From Rhodococcus phenolicus (GTDB taxonomy: Bacteria; Actinomycetota; Actinomycetes; Mycobacteriales; Mycobacteriaceae), in assembly GCF_001646785.1 (NCBI RefSeq), contig NZ_LRRH01000016.1, positions 1 to 64,000 on the forward strand: DNA of 64,000 nt, written 5' to 3'. A model generated the notes under the pieces. It had not been told where the DNA came from, searched no databases, and worked only from the letters and a program-made list of their open reading frames with translations. The number at the start of each line of letters is the position of its first letter. Position 1 is the first letter of the stretch. This document shows positions 26,560 through 34,790 of this stretch, in pieces. The translations under genes and the position numbers were made by a program.

Positions 26560-26580
26560 ATGACGGCGGTGATCCGATGA
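26560..26580 (+). CDS. Possible 6-codon leader peptide before moaA
   Basis: ATG ACG GCG GTG ATC CGA TGA: the stop overlaps the moaA ATG as ATGA. A CATACT -10 hexamer (26548-26553) places the expected transcript start at this ATG, so the mRNA could be leaderless and moaA translated by coupling, since moaA itself has only a weak ribosome site. Too short for independent support. Confidence 0.25.
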   Translation: MTAVIR

Positions 26581-27635
26581 CGACGATCGATGTGGGGATG
26601 CCGTCCGTGCGAGTCGCCACGGACAACGTATCCGACCGTCCCGACACGCCGGAACTGGTGGACCGGTTCGGGCGCGTGGCCCGGGACCTGCGGGTGTCGA
26701 TCACGGAGAAATGTTCCCTGCGCTGCACGTACTGCATGCCCGAGGAGGGCCTGCCCGCGATTCCGCGCGAGAACCTGCTCACCGCAGCCGAGATCGTCCG
26801 CCTCGTCGGGATCGGGGTGCACCGGCTCGGGATCGAGGAGGTCCGCTTCACCGGTGGCGAACCGCTCATGCGCCGCGACCTCGAGGAGATCATCGCCGGG
26901 TGTGCGGCGGCCGCGCCGGGAACACCGCTGGCGGTGACCACCAACGCGGTCGGTCTCGCGCACCGTGCCGCCGGGCTCGCCGAGGCCGGCCTGACCCGCG
27001 TCAACATCTCCCTCGACACCGTCGACCGCGACCGTTTCGCGCGCCTGACCCGCCGGGACCGCCTGGATTCGGTGCTCGCCGGGATCCGGGCTGCGAACAC
27101 CGCCGGGTTCTCCCGGGTGAAGGTCAACGCGGTGCTCATGCCCGAGACCCTCGGCGGTGCCGCCGATCTGCTGCAGTGGTGCCTCGACGAGAAGGTGGAG
27201 CTGCGCTTCATCGAGGAGATGCCGCTCGACGCCGACCACGCGTGGGCGCGGGCGAACATGATCACCGCCCAGCGCCTGCTCGACGTCCTCGGCGAACGGT
27301 TCGAGCTGACCGGGACCGGCCGGGAGGATCCGTCGGCCCCGGCGGAGCGCTGGCTCGTGAACGGGGGTCCCGCCACGGTCGGGATCATCGCCTCGGTGAC
27401 CCGGTCGTTCTGTTCGGACTGCGATCGCACGCGCCTCACCTCCGAGGGCACGGTGCGGTCCTGCCTGTTCAGCGACACCGAGACCGATCTGCGCGCTGCG
27501 CTGCGCGGTGGCGCGAGCGACGAGGAACTGGCCGCGGTGTGGCGCGGCGCGATGTGGAACAAGTGGGCCGGGCACGGTATCGACGCGGCGGACTTCGCTC
27601 CGCCGCAGCGCAGCATGGGAGCTATCGGTGGGTGA
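26577..27635 (+). CDS. moaA: GTP 3',8-cyclase MoaA (radical SAM)
   Basis: A 352-residue radical-SAM enzyme that starts molybdenum cofactor synthesis by converting GTP to 3',8-cyclo-7,8-dihydro-GTP. The N-terminal [4Fe-4S] motif is CSLRCTYC near residue 46; the second cluster is formed by [10 protein letters not shown] and a following Cys in VRSCLF near 280-302; the C-terminus ends in the essential GG dipeptide. The ATG at 26577 is chosen for family length, and a possible 6-codon leader overlaps it. It is followed after 4 bp by moaD on the same strand. Confidence 0.95.
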   Translation: MTTIDVGMPSVRVATDNVSDRPDTPELVDRFGRVARDLRVSITEKCSLRCTYCMPEEGLPAIPRENLLTAAEIVRLVGIGVHRLGIEEVRFTGGEPLMRRDLEEIIAGCAAAAPGTPLAVTTNAVGLAHRAAGLAEAGLTRVNISLDTVDRDRFARLTRRDRLDSVLAGIRAANTAGFSRVKVNAVLMPETLGGAADLLQWCLDEKVELRFIEEMPLDADHAWARANMITAQRLLDVLGERFELTGTGREDPSAPAERWLVNGGPATVGIIASVTRSFCSDCDRTRLTSEGTVRSCLFSDTETDLRAALRGGASDEELAAVWRGAMWNKWAGHGIDAADFAPPQRSMGAIGG

Positions 27636-27639
27636 TGAG

Positions 27640-27900
27640 GTGACCGGCATCGAGGTGCGGTACTTCGCGGCGGCGGTCGACGCGGCGGGCCGCGACAAGG
27701 AAACCGTCGAACTGGCACCGCCGGCGGATCTGGGGGCGTTGAAGGCGGCGTTGATCGACCGACACGGTCCGGGCATGGAACGGGTCCTGACGGTGGCGGC
27801 GTTCCTCGTCGGATCCGGCCCGGACGCCGAGCTCACCCGCGACCTCACGCGTCCGGCGGGGGACCGCGTCGACGTGCTGCCGCCGTTCGCCGGCGGATAG
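27640..27900 (+). CDS. moaD: Molybdopterin synthase sulfur-carrier subunit MoaD
   Basis: An 86-residue ubiquitin-fold protein ending in the obligatory GG (PFAGG) that is thiocarboxylated and donates sulfur to MoaE. The N-terminal EVRYFAAAVDAAG and the VLPPFAGG end are typical. GTG at 27640 begins 4 bp after the moaA stop; an alternative GTG at 27628 would overlap moaA by 8 bp. With moaA it forms the plus-strand half of the Moco locus. It is convergent with the NmrA-like gene. Confidence 0.92.
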   Translation: MTGIEVRYFAAAVDAAGRDKETVELAPPADLGALKAALIDRHGPGMERVLTVAAFLVGSGPDAELTRDLTRPAGDRVDVLPPFAGG

Positions 27901-27911
27901 TGGCCGTTCCG

Positions 27912-28682
27912 TCAGCGTCGGGGTTGCTGCGCGAGCCATTGCGCGAAGGTGATCGTGCCGTCGCGGTGCCCGGGGACGAGATTCTCCCCGGCACGCCAGA
28001 ATCGGCCGAGAGCACCGGGCAACCGGATCGGCGCGACCGCGCCACGGACGCCGGTGGCGCTCTTCCACTGCCGGACGATGTCGTCCATCCGGAGGATCTC
28101 CGGACCACCGACGATGTCCGGTGCGGGTGATCGGCCGTCGGCGGCGTCGGCGAGCCCGCGGGCGACGTCCCGCACGTCGATCGGCTGGAAGGCGGTGTGT
28201 GTGAGTGCGGGAAGCAGCCCGACCCGCGCGGCCGGGGCGCACAGCATCGGCACGAAGCTGTGGAACTGGGTGGCCCGCACGATCCGGGTGTCGAGGCCGG
28301 CCGTCCGATAGCGCTGTTCCTGCTCGGCCTTGGCCCGGTAGTAGGCCAACGGACCGCGGTCGACGTTCACGATCGACAGCAGCACCGTCCGCGTGACATG
28401 CGCGGCTCCGGCCGCGGCGATCAGATTCGCCGCGCCGGTGGTCAGTACGGGCCGGGCCCGGCGCGATTTGCCGTCGGTGGTGTCGACGACCACGTCGACA
28501 CCGGCGAGCGCGTCGGCCAGCCCCGACCCGGAGATCAGGTCGGCCGCGACCGGGTGAGCTCCCGCGATCGGGCTTCCACCGCGGCGGCTGAGCACCCGGA
28601 CGTCGTGCCCCCGGCCGGCCAGTTCCGCGACCACGGCCCGGCCGGCCTCTCCGGTGCCACCGGCCACCAATACCGTCACCAC
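27912..28682 (-). CDS. NmrA/SDR-type NAD(P)-binding protein
   Basis: An atypical short-chain dehydrogenase of about 256 residues with an N-terminal Rossmann motif VLVAGGTGEAGRAVVAEL. It follows the NmrA or NAD(P)H-quinone-sensing pattern: RVLSRR for the cofactor phosphate, a YYRAKAEQE segment in place of the usual YxxxK and FQPIDVRDVA in the C-terminal half. Tandem GTGs occur at 28682 and 28679; the first is 7 bases after GGGAG. It lies 43 bp downstream of nadE on the same strand, so they may be co-transcribed. It may act as a redox sensor or a nucleoside-sugar/quinone reductase; the substrate is not predictable. Confidence 0.82.
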   Translation of the reverse strand: MVTVLVAGGTGEAGRAVVAELAGRGHDVRVLSRRGGSPIAGAHPVAADLISGSGLADALAGVDVVVDTTDGKSRRARPVLTTGAANLIAAAGAAHVTRTVLLSIVNVDRGPLAYYRAKAEQEQRYRTAGLDTRIVRATQFHSFVPMLCAPAARVGLLPALTHTAFQPIDVRDVARGLADAADGRSPAPDIVGGPEILRMDDIVRQWKSATGVRGAVAPIRLPGALGRFWRAGENLVPGHRDGTITFAQWLAQQPRR

Positions 28683-28725
28683 CGTTCGGCTCCCTTCCGC
28701 CGTCGATCGACCGGGTCGCAAACCG

Positions 28726-29565
28726 TCAGCGCCACCAGGTGTCGTGGGGCGTGACCGGCACCGTGCGCTTGTGCCGGGTGTTGCGGAACGTCTGCTCCAG
28801 CTTGGCGGCCAGTTCCTCGCTGACGGGCTTGCCCTCGAGGTAGTCGTCGATCTCGGCGTAGGTCATGCCGAGCGCCTCCTCGTCGGGGAGTGCGGGGCGG
28901 TCGTCCTCGAGGTCTGCGGTGGGGATCTTCTTCCACGTGCTCTCCGGCGCGCCCAGCGCGCGCAGCAACTCGGCGCCCTGCCGCTTCGTCAGACCCGTCA
29001 GGGGTGTCAGATCGACACCGCCGTCGCCGAACTTGGTGAAGAATCCGGTGACGGCCTCGGCGGCGTGGTCGGTTCCGACGACGAGGTAGCCCAGTTCCCC
29101 GGCGATCGCGTACTGCAGCATCATGCGCTCGCGGGCCTTGATGTTGCCCCGCACGAAGTCGCGCAGCCGGGTGCTCTCCCCGAAGATCTCGGCCAGCGCC
29201 TGGCCGGCCTCGGCGGCGCTCGCGTCGGCGCCGGGCTTGACGTTGACCCGCAGCGACCGGTCGGGCCGGATGAAGTCGAGCGCGACCTGCGCGTCGTGCT
29301 CGTCGGCCTGTTCGCCGTAGGGCAGGCGCAGCGCGACGAATTCGACGTCGTAGTGCTCGCCGCGCAGCTCCTCGACCGCGAGCTGTGTCAGCTTGCCGGC
29401 AAGTGTGCTGTCCTGGCCGCCGCTGATGCCGAGGACGAAACCTTTGGCGAGCGTGCTGCGCAGGTAGTCCTTGAGGAAGTCCACCCGCGACCGGATCTCG
29501 GTCTGCGGGTCGATCGTCGGCTTGACGCCGAGCTCTTCGATGATCTGAGCGCGTAGGGTCGTCAT
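28726..29565 (-). CDS. nadE: NH3-dependent NAD+ synthetase
   Basis: A 279-residue enzyme that amidates deamido-NAD+ using ATP and ammonia. The P-loop [12 protein letters not shown] is near residue 48, with [21 protein letters not shown] near 160-180 and the C-terminal [13 protein letters not shown] typical of the short, ammonia-dependent NadE (E. coli type). It lacks the glutaminase domain found in the long mycobacterial NadE. It may therefore be a second NadE, or the organism may rely on the short form; the rest of the genome is needed to decide. Start ATG at 29565, 71 bp from the divergent kinase-like gene. Confidence 0.94.
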   Translation of the reverse strand: MTTLRAQIIEELGVKPTIDPQTEIRSRVDFLKDYLRSTLAKGFVLGISGGQDSTLAGKLTQLAVEELRGEHYDVEFVALRLPYGEQADEHDAQVALDFIRPDRSLRVNVKPGADASAAEAGQALAEIFGESTRLRDFVRGNIKARERMMLQYAIAGELGYLVVGTDHAAEAVTGFFTKFGDGGVDLTPLTGLTKRQGAELLRALGAPESTWKKIPTADLEDDRPALPDEEALGMTYAEIDDYLEGKPVSEELAAKLEQTFRNTRHKRTVPVTPHDTWWR

Positions 29566-29636
29566 TTCGGAAACCCTAGCGGTGTCGCATGGGTGCCGCG
29601 CGCCGATGTCCCCGGTGGACGGGCAGACTCGATGTG

Positions 29637-30413
29637 GTGACCAGCGAGCGTGTCTTTCGCAAACATGATTCCGGTGCGCATCCGGATTTCTTCCGGGCGG
29701 AGGCGGCCGGTCTGGACTGGCTCGGGCGGGCCGGGCTGCCGGTACCGCGGGTCCGCCGCGTCGACGCGGAATCCATCGAACTCGAACGGATCACCGAGAC
29801 GGCACCGGATGCGGCGGCGGCCCGGGCGTTCGGGGCGTGCCTGGCGGCCGTGCACGCCGCCGGTGCCGGCGGATTCGGGTGTGCGCCGGACGGGTTCGAC
29901 GGGCAGATCTTCATCGGCCGGCGGCCGATGAGCAGCACGGTGCATGCGAGCTGGGGCGAGTTCTACTCGGTGGAACGTGTGCTGCCGTTCCTGCGGATCG
30001 CGGTCGACGCCGGCAGTGTCACCTCCCGGCAACTGCCCGACATCGAGCGGGCGTGCGCGCTCGTCGCGTCCGGGGCCTTCGACGACGACGAGCCCCCGGC
30101 ACGGCTGCACGGCGACCTGTGGAACGGCAACGTGTTGTGGGCGGCGAACGGGGTGATCGTCATCGATCCGGCTGCGCACGGCGGCCACCGCGAAACCGAC
30201 CTGGCGATGCTCGCGCTGTTCGGGTGCCCGTATCTCGACGACGTGCTCGCCGGATACGACTCCGCCCGTCCGTTGCGGCCCGGGTGGCGCGAGCGGGTGC
30301 CGCTGCATCAGCTGCATCCGCTCGCCGTGCACGCCGCAGGATACGGTTCCGGGTACGGGAGGGCGTTGCACCGGGCGGCGCTCGCGACCCTGGAACTGGG
30401 AGAACGCACGTGA
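29637..30413 (+). CDS. Fructosamine-3-kinase family protein
   Basis: A 258-residue kinase-fold protein of the fructosamine/ketosamine kinase group, which phosphorylates sugar amines for deglycation. Family marks: [20 protein letters not shown] at the start, [10 protein letters not shown] near residue 85, catalytic [13 protein letters not shown] near 157 and metal-binding [16 protein letters not shown] near 178. Two GTGs at 29634/29637 are candidate starts; an ATG at 29589 would add 16 residues without conservation. Its stop overlaps the nucleosidase GTG by 4 bp, suggesting coupled expression. No clear ribosome site precedes it. Confidence 0.85.
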   Translation: MTSERVFRKHDSGAHPDFFRAEAAGLDWLGRAGLPVPRVRRVDAESIELERITETAPDAAAARAFGACLAAVHAAGAGGFGCAPDGFDGQIFIGRRPMSSTVHASWGEFYSVERVLPFLRIAVDAGSVTSRQLPDIERACALVASGAFDDDEPPARLHGDLWNGNVLWAANGVIVIDPAAHGGHRETDLAMLALFGCPYLDDVLAGYDSARPLRPGWRERVPLHQLHPLAVHAAGYGSGYGRALHRAALATLELGERT

Positions 30414-30958
30414 ACGGGATTCTGGTCGTGGCCGCCACGAAGGGCGAGGCCGCGCACGTGCCGAAGCGCTACGACACGGTGATCACCGGCATCGGGAAGG
30501 TGGCCGCGGCGGTCGCGGTGACCGAGGCACTGGCGGCGTACCGGCCGGACGCGCGACCGACGATCGTCAACATCGGCACCGCCGGCGCGCTGCATTCGCA
30601 CCACGGCGGCCTGTACGTGCCGTCGACGGCCGTCAACCACGACATCAGCAGCGAGATCCTGCGCAGCCTCGGACATCCGGTGCAGGACGTGCTCGAACTG
30701 CCCGACGGCGACGGCACGGTCCTGGCCACCGGTGACGCGTTCGTCTCCGACGCCGAGGTGCGCGACGCACTCGCGGCCCGCGCGGACCTCGTCGACATGG
30801 AGGGGTTCGCGATCGCGTTCGCCGCGGCCCGCATGGGCGCACCGTGCCGGCTCGTCAAACACGTCAGCGATCACGCCGACGAGTCCGCGCTGGACTGGCC
30901 GGCGCAGGTCGACGAGAGCGCCCGCATTCTCGCGACGTGGCTGACCGACCGCTACTGA
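30410..30958 (+). CDS. MTA/SAH-type nucleosidase (PNP/UDP phosphorylase fold)
   Basis: A 182-residue member of the nucleoside phosphorylase/nucleosidase superfamily, shorter than MtnN (about 230). It starts with ILVVAATKGEAAHV, has TGIGKVAAAVAVTEAL near residue 24, NIGTAGAL near 50 and the purine/ribose-binding VDMEGFAIAFAA near 127-138 that supplies the family's Met-Glu pair. Likely substrates are methylthioadenosine, S-adenosylhomocysteine or a related nucleoside. The GTG start overlaps the kinase stop by 4 bp. It is convergent with the META-domain gene 17 bp away. Confidence 0.85.
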   Translation: MNGILVVAATKGEAAHVPKRYDTVITGIGKVAAAVAVTEALAAYRPDARPTIVNIGTAGALHSHHGGLYVPSTAVNHDISSEILRSLGHPVQDVLELPDGDGTVLATGDAFVSDAEVRDALAARADLVDMEGFAIAFAAARMGAPCRLVKHVSDHADESALDWPAQVDESARILATWLTDRY

Positions 30959-30975
30959 GCGGCTGTTCGGGGCGG

Positions 30976-31776
30976 CTATCGGGCGGTGAAGCCCAGTCCG
31001 TCCGCGCCGTTCGGGGCGGTGATCCGCATCGTTGCGCCGTCGATCTCGTAGGTGGTCTCGCCGGCCAGCACCGCCAGGACGTGGTTCTCGATCGCCGCGA
31101 CCTCCGGGTCCGGGCACGCCATCCGCGTCGTGCCGAGCGGTCCGAATGCCAGGGTGCCGTCGCCGATGCGTGCGGCGCCGGTGAACCGGTTGCAGCCGGT
31201 GCTGCCGCTGACCGACCCGTCCTCGGCGACGGTCAGGGTGGGAGCGGAGGTCTCCAGGGCCACCGAGGTGACGGCCGCGTCCGGGGTGTACATCGTGGTG
31301 GCCACCCATTCGGTGCCGGTCAGCGACCGGTCCGGGTCGACCACCCTCCTGTCGGTGAGCGAGACGGTCACCGCGTTGCCGGTGAGGGTGAGCACGTCAC
31401 CGGACACCGTCCAGCGCGGGTCGGAGTCGAACAGCGCGCCGAGCCACGCGTCGGCGCCGTCCCGCGGGGGCGGGCAGGCCATCATCGTGCTCGCCAGACG
31501 ATCGGTGCGCAGTACACCGTCGGCGAGATCGACGTCGCCGACGGCCCGGTTGCAGCCGGCGGTCGCCGCGATCCGGCCCGCCTCGGGGAACTCGACGACG
31601 AGCGGACCGTCGCCGGGGATCGGGGTGCCGGTGACCTCGGTGGAGACGAACGTGCGGCCGGTCAGGGCGGCCGGGTCCGTGGCCGAGGTCGTGGCGTCGG
31701 CGCCTTCGTCGTTGCCGCACGCGGTCGCTACGACGGTGAGGGCAAGTGCGGCAAGAACTCCGAAGGCGCGGGTCAT
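30976..31776 (-). CDS. Two-domain META (HslJ-like) lipoprotein
   Basis: A 266-residue secreted lipoprotein. The signal peptide (MTRAFGVLAALALTVVATAC) ends in lipobox VATAC with the lipidated Cys at about 20. Two META/HslJ-like domains follow: each has a GCN-type core (TAGCNRAVGDV near 80, STGCNRFTGAARI near 195) and a later TxMACP motif (STMMACPPP, TTRMACPDP). META proteins are linked to stress tolerance and envelope integrity. The start at 31776 lies 4 bp after the stop of the upstream TetR gene, so they form an operon. Confidence 0.88.
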   Translation of the reverse strand: MTRAFGVLAALALTVVATACGNDEGADATTSATDPAALTGRTFVSTEVTGTPIPGDGPLVVEFPEAGRIAATAGCNRAVGDVDLADGVLRTDRLASTMMACPPPRDGADAWLGALFDSDPRWTVSGDVLTLTGNAVTVSLTDRRVVDPDRSLTGTEWVATTMYTPDAAVTSVALETSAPTLTVAEDGSVSGSTGCNRFTGAARIGDGTLAFGPLGTTRMACPDPEVAAIENHVLAVLAGETTYEIDGATMRITAPNGADGLGFTAR

Positions 31777-31780
31777 GGCG

Positions 31781-32410
31781 TCACAGTACGGCGACACCGT
31801 CCGTCGCGGGTGGGGTTGCGACGCGTCGCACCAGATCGGACCAGTTGTCGGCGAGCCGGTCGAGGGGATGACCGAGGTTGCGCCACTGGTGAAGCACCAG
31901 GGTGGCCTCGAGGGACGCCGTCAGCGAGTACGCGAGCAGCGGCAGGTCGCCGCCGACCCGGGCGGCCCGCAGCAGTGTCTCGATGTGTGTGTGGGTGACC
32001 GCGCGGGCGGGCGCACCGAACCGGTTGGAACTCGACGCCTCGGCCGCGCGCAGCAACTCGCCCTGCACCTCGACGAGGGCGATGCGTGCGCGGCCGAAGG
32101 CGATCAGGCGCTCGACGGGATCTGCGCCGGGGCCGAGCGGCGGCGGGCCGGTCATGAACGCTTCCTGGAATTCGCGTTCGGTGTGGTCGAGCAGCGCCTG
32201 CATCAGTCCGCCGCGCGAGCCGAAGCGGCGGAACACGGTGCCCTTGCCGACGCCGGCCCGGGCAGCGACGGCTTCCATCGTCACGGCGTCGACGCCGCGT
32301 TCGCCGACCAGGAGGGTGGCCGCGTCCAGGAGCAGTCGCCGGTTGCGGGCGGCGTCGCATCGTTCGGCGGTGTGCGCGTCGTCCGCCCGGGGCAGGGGGA
32401 TGGTGTTCAC
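31781..32410 (-). CDS. TetR-family regulator of the META lipoprotein / FMN reductase pair
   Basis: A 209-residue TetR-type protein. The HTH is canonical (DAVTMEAVAARAGVGKGTVFRRFGSR, about residues 41-65). The C-terminal domain resembles regulators with a broad hydrophobic ligand pocket. It diverges from the NADPH-dependent FMN reductase gene, and the 97-bp gap holds a perfect 12-bp palindrome (32442-32453) of the type bound by many actinobacterial TetR proteins. It probably represses itself, the downstream META lipoprotein and the divergent reductase. Confidence 0.88.
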   Translation of the reverse strand: MNTIPLPRADDAHTAERCDAARNRRLLLDAATLLVGERGVDAVTMEAVAARAGVGKGTVFRRFGSRGGLMQALLDHTEREFQEAFMTGPPPLGPGADPVERLIAFGRARIALVEVQGELLRAAEASSSNRFGAPARAVTHTHIETLLRAARVGGDLPLLAYSLTASLEATLVLHQWRNLGHPLDRLADNWSDLVRRVATPPATDGVAVL

Positions 32411-32441
32411 GACATCACAATAGCCGCCCCGGAATGAAAGT

Positions 32442-32462
32442 GGACCGCGGTCCGTTTATGCT
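32442..32462 (+). promoter_or_regulatory. TetR operator palindrome and -10 of the FMN reductase gene
   Basis: GGACCGCGGTCC (32442-32453) is a perfect palindrome between the divergent TetR and reductase genes. TATGCT (32457-32462) is a plausible -10 for the plus-strand gene, so a bound repressor would block RNA polymerase. The -35 is weak. Confidence 0.6.
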
Positions 32463-32507
32463 GTGGTGGGTAACCCGCCCCACCCCCGCACCAACGAAGG
32501 ATGACCC

Positions 32508-33071
32508 ATGTCCCAGACGCGCATTCTCGCTCTCGTCGGCAGCCTCCGCTCGGCCTCCGTCAACCGTCAGCTCGCCGAGGCCGCCGCCGAACTCGCACCC
32601 GAAGGCGCCGAGGTCGTCATCTACGAAGGCCTCGCCCAGGTTCCGTTCTACAACGAGGACATCGACGGTGACAGCGCGCCCGCCGCCGCGGTCGCGCTCC
32701 GCGAAGCCGGCAACGACGCCGCCGCCGTGCTGCTGTTCACCCCCGAGTACAACGGCACCATCCCCGCCGTGCTCAAGAACGCCATCGACTGGCTCTCCCG
32801 CCCCTACGGCGCCGGTGCCATCTCGGGCAAGCCGGTCGCGGTCGTCAGCGCCTCGCCGAGCGGCAACGCCGCCAAGTGGGCCCTCGAGGACACCGTCAAG
32901 GCCGTGGGTATCGCCGGCGGCAAGATCGTCGAGGACAGCTCGCTGTCCGTCGGAGGCACCATCGGCAAGTTCGGTGAGGCCCACCCGAAGGAGCACGCCG
33001 AGACCGCCGGTCAGCTCACCGAGGTTCTCACCAAGCTCCTCGCCGCCGAGAAGGCCCTCGTCGACGCCTGA
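32508..33071 (+). CDS. NADPH-dependent FMN reductase family protein
   Basis: A 187-residue flavodoxin-fold oxidoreductase of the ArsH/ChrR/SsuE-like FMN_red family. It starts with ILALVGSLRSASVNRQLAEAA (phosphate-binding loop for FMN), has LLFTPEYNGTIPAVLKNAIDWLSR near residue 73 as the family signature and AVVSASPSGNAAKWALED near 110. It reduces flavins or quinones with NADPH, protecting against redox stress or supplying reduced flavin to monooxygenases. Start ATG at 32508 follows GAAGGA. It is divergent from a TetR gene and followed by a terminator hairpin. Confidence 0.9.
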   Translation: MSQTRILALVGSLRSASVNRQLAEAAAELAPEGAEVVIYEGLAQVPFYNEDIDGDSAPAAAVALREAGNDAAAVLLFTPEYNGTIPAVLKNAIDWLSRPYGAGAISGKPVAVVSASPSGNAAKWALEDTVKAVGIAGGKIVEDSSLSVGGTIGKFGEAHPKEHAETAGQLTEVLTKLLAAEKALVDA

Positions 33072-33088
33072 CGGCACCGAATCCTCGC

Positions 33089-33123
33089 ACCGGCCCCGCA
33101 TCACATCCCGATGCGGGGCCGGT
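33089..33123 (+). terminator. Hairpin after the FMN reductase gene
   Basis: A perfect 14-bp stem (33089-33102 with 33110-33123) and 7-base loop, 17 bases past the stop. Confidence 0.85.
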
Positions 33124-33237
33124 CGCGTCGTGCCGCGAGCGGACGGGTGTCCCGATCCGCGTGAGGTCCACCGCAGCAGGGTTTCCGGCCGCCGATAGCG
33201 GGAACTCCTCCGGGACACACACGCGAACGGAGGGAAC

Positions 33238-33792
33238 ATGTCGAACGGCGCGCACCACCCGGACACCGACGGTCACCGGCATCCCGTCACCCTGCGGGTG
33301 GACGGCGACGAGCGGCGCATCGTCGTGGACGTACGCACCACACTGCTCGACGCCCTGCGAGACCGGATCGGCTGCATGTCCCCGAAGAAGGGTTGCGACC
33401 ACGGCCAGTGCGGCTCGTGCACGGTCCTGCTCGACTCCCGGCGCGTCGTGACCTGTCTGGCCCTCGCGGTCGCGCACGACGGCGCCGACATCGTCACCGC
33501 CGCCGGACTCGCCGACCGGACGGCCCACCCTCTGCAGGACGCGTTCGTCGACCACGACGCCTTCCAGTGCGGCTACTGCACACCGGGTCAGATCTGTTCA
33601 GCGACAGGCATGCTCGCCGAATTCGACCGCGGCGAACCCAGTGCCGTGACCGGGGAGCCGACAGATGCCCTCGAGCTCGACGACGCCGAGATCCGCGAAC
33701 GGATGAGCGGGAACCTGTGCCGCTGCGCGGCGTACCCCAACATCGTCGCTGCGGTGCGCAGTGTCGCCACGAACCGGGAGGCCCGGCCGTGA
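33238..33792 (+). CDS. Molybdenum hydroxylase small subunit, two [2Fe-2S] clusters
   Basis: A 184-residue iron-sulfur subunit of the xanthine oxidase family. The plant-type ferredoxin cluster is bound by CMSPKKGCDHGQCGSC plus a later Cys in VVTCLALA (about residues 45-80). The second cluster is bound by CGYCTPGQ near 113 and CRC near 160. There is no Tat signal, unlike E. coli PaoA, so this enzyme is probably cytoplasmic. Start ATG at 33238 follows GGAGGG. The stop overlaps the FAD-subunit GTG by 4 bp. The three-subunit order FeS-FAD-Mo matches YagT-YagS-YagR (PaoABC). Confidence 0.93.
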   Translation: MSNGAHHPDTDGHRHPVTLRVDGDERRIVVDVRTTLLDALRDRIGCMSPKKGCDHGQCGSCTVLLDSRRVVTCLALAVAHDGADIVTAAGLADRTAHPLQDAFVDHDAFQCGYCTPGQICSATGMLAEFDRGEPSAVTGEPTDALELDDAEIRERMSGNLCRCAAYPNIVAAVRSVATNREARP

Positions 33793-34790
33793 AGCCGCTC
33801 CACTACACCCGTCCTCCGGACCCCGAGGCGGCGGTCGCCGCGATGCACTCCGCACCCGGCGCCGTGTATCTCGCAGGGGGAACGAACCTCGTCGATCATC
33901 TGAAACTCGGTGTGACCGCCCCCGACCTGCTCGTCGACATCTCACGGCTGCCGCTCGACGGGATCGAGCCGACCGCGGACGGGGGAGTGCGGATCGGCGC
34001 GACCGTCTCCAACACCGACCTCGCGGTGCACCCGGCGATCCGCGACCGCTATCCCGCGCTCTCTCGTGCGCTCCTCTCCGGAGCGTCGGCGCAGATCCGC
34101 AATGCCGCGACCGTCGGCGGGAACCTGCTGCAGCGCACCCGCTGCGTGTACTTCCGTGATCCGACCACGCCCTGCAACAAACGCGACCCGGGCAGCGGCT
34201 GCAGTGCCCTCGAGGGCTTCAACCGCCAGCACGCCGTCCTCGGCGGCTCCGACCGGTGCGTGGCGACGCACCCGTCCGACATGGCTGTCGCGATGGTCGC
34301 GCTCGACGCGGTCGTCGTGGTGCTCGACACCACAGGGGAAAGGCGGATCCCGCTCGAAGAGCTCTACCGGCTGCCGGGCGACGAACCGCAGACCGACACC
34401 GTCCTCGACCGCGACGATCTCGTCGTCGCCGTCGAACTGCCCCCGCCGCAGAACGCCGCAGCCACCTACCGCAAGGTGCGCGACCGGGCGTCCTACGCGT
34501 TCGCGCTCGTGTCGGTCGCCGCGGACCTGACCGTCTCGGACGGCACGATCACCGGCTGCCGCCTCGCCTACGGCGGCGTCGGAACCCGGCCCTGGCGCGC
34601 CCACCGTGCCGAGGAGACCGTGCTCGGCAATGCCCCCGGCGACGCGGTGTTCGGCGCGGCCGCCGACGCCGAACTCGCCGACGCGCGGCCCCTCGGAGGC
34701 AACGCCTTCAAGGTGGCGTTGCTGCGCCGGACCACCGTGGCGGTGCTGCGCGACCTGACCGAATCGGCCACCCGGGAGGAACGATCGTGA
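33789..34790 (+). CDS. Molybdenum hydroxylase FAD-binding subunit
   Basis: A 333-residue CO dehydrogenase-type flavoprotein subunit. The FAD contacts are seen in YLAGGTNLVDHLKLG near residue 27 and IRNAATVGGNLLQRTRC near 103. The stretch RCVYFRDPTTPCNK, with a Cys shortly after and one in SDRCVATHPSD, matches the extra [4Fe-4S] site known in PaoB/YagS, so it is a YagS-type subunit rather than a CoxM type. The GTG at 33789 and the stop each overlap the neighbouring gene by 4 bp, giving strictly coupled expression of the three subunits. Confidence 0.93.
   Translation: MKPLHYTRPPDPEAAVAAMHSAPGAVYLAGGTNLVDHLKLGVTAPDLLVDISRLPLDGIEPTADGGVRIGATVSNTDLAVHPAIRDRYPALSRALLSGASAQIRNAATVGGNLLQRTRCVYFRDPTTPCNKRDPGSGCSALEGFNRQHAVLGGSDRCVATHPSDMAVAMVALDAVVVVLDTTGERRIPLEELYRLPGDEPQTDTVLDRDDLVVAVELPPPQNAAATYRKVRDRASYAFALVSVAADLTVSDGTITGCRLAYGGVGTRPWRAHRAEETVLGNAPGDAVFGAAADAELADARPLGGNAFKVALLRRTTVAVLRDLTESATREERS

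Noticed and set aside
26416-26576. Molybdenum cofactor riboswitch between moeA and moaA
   Set aside because: The divergent gap is too short for the Moco RNA motif on either side, and the conserved helices are not visible.
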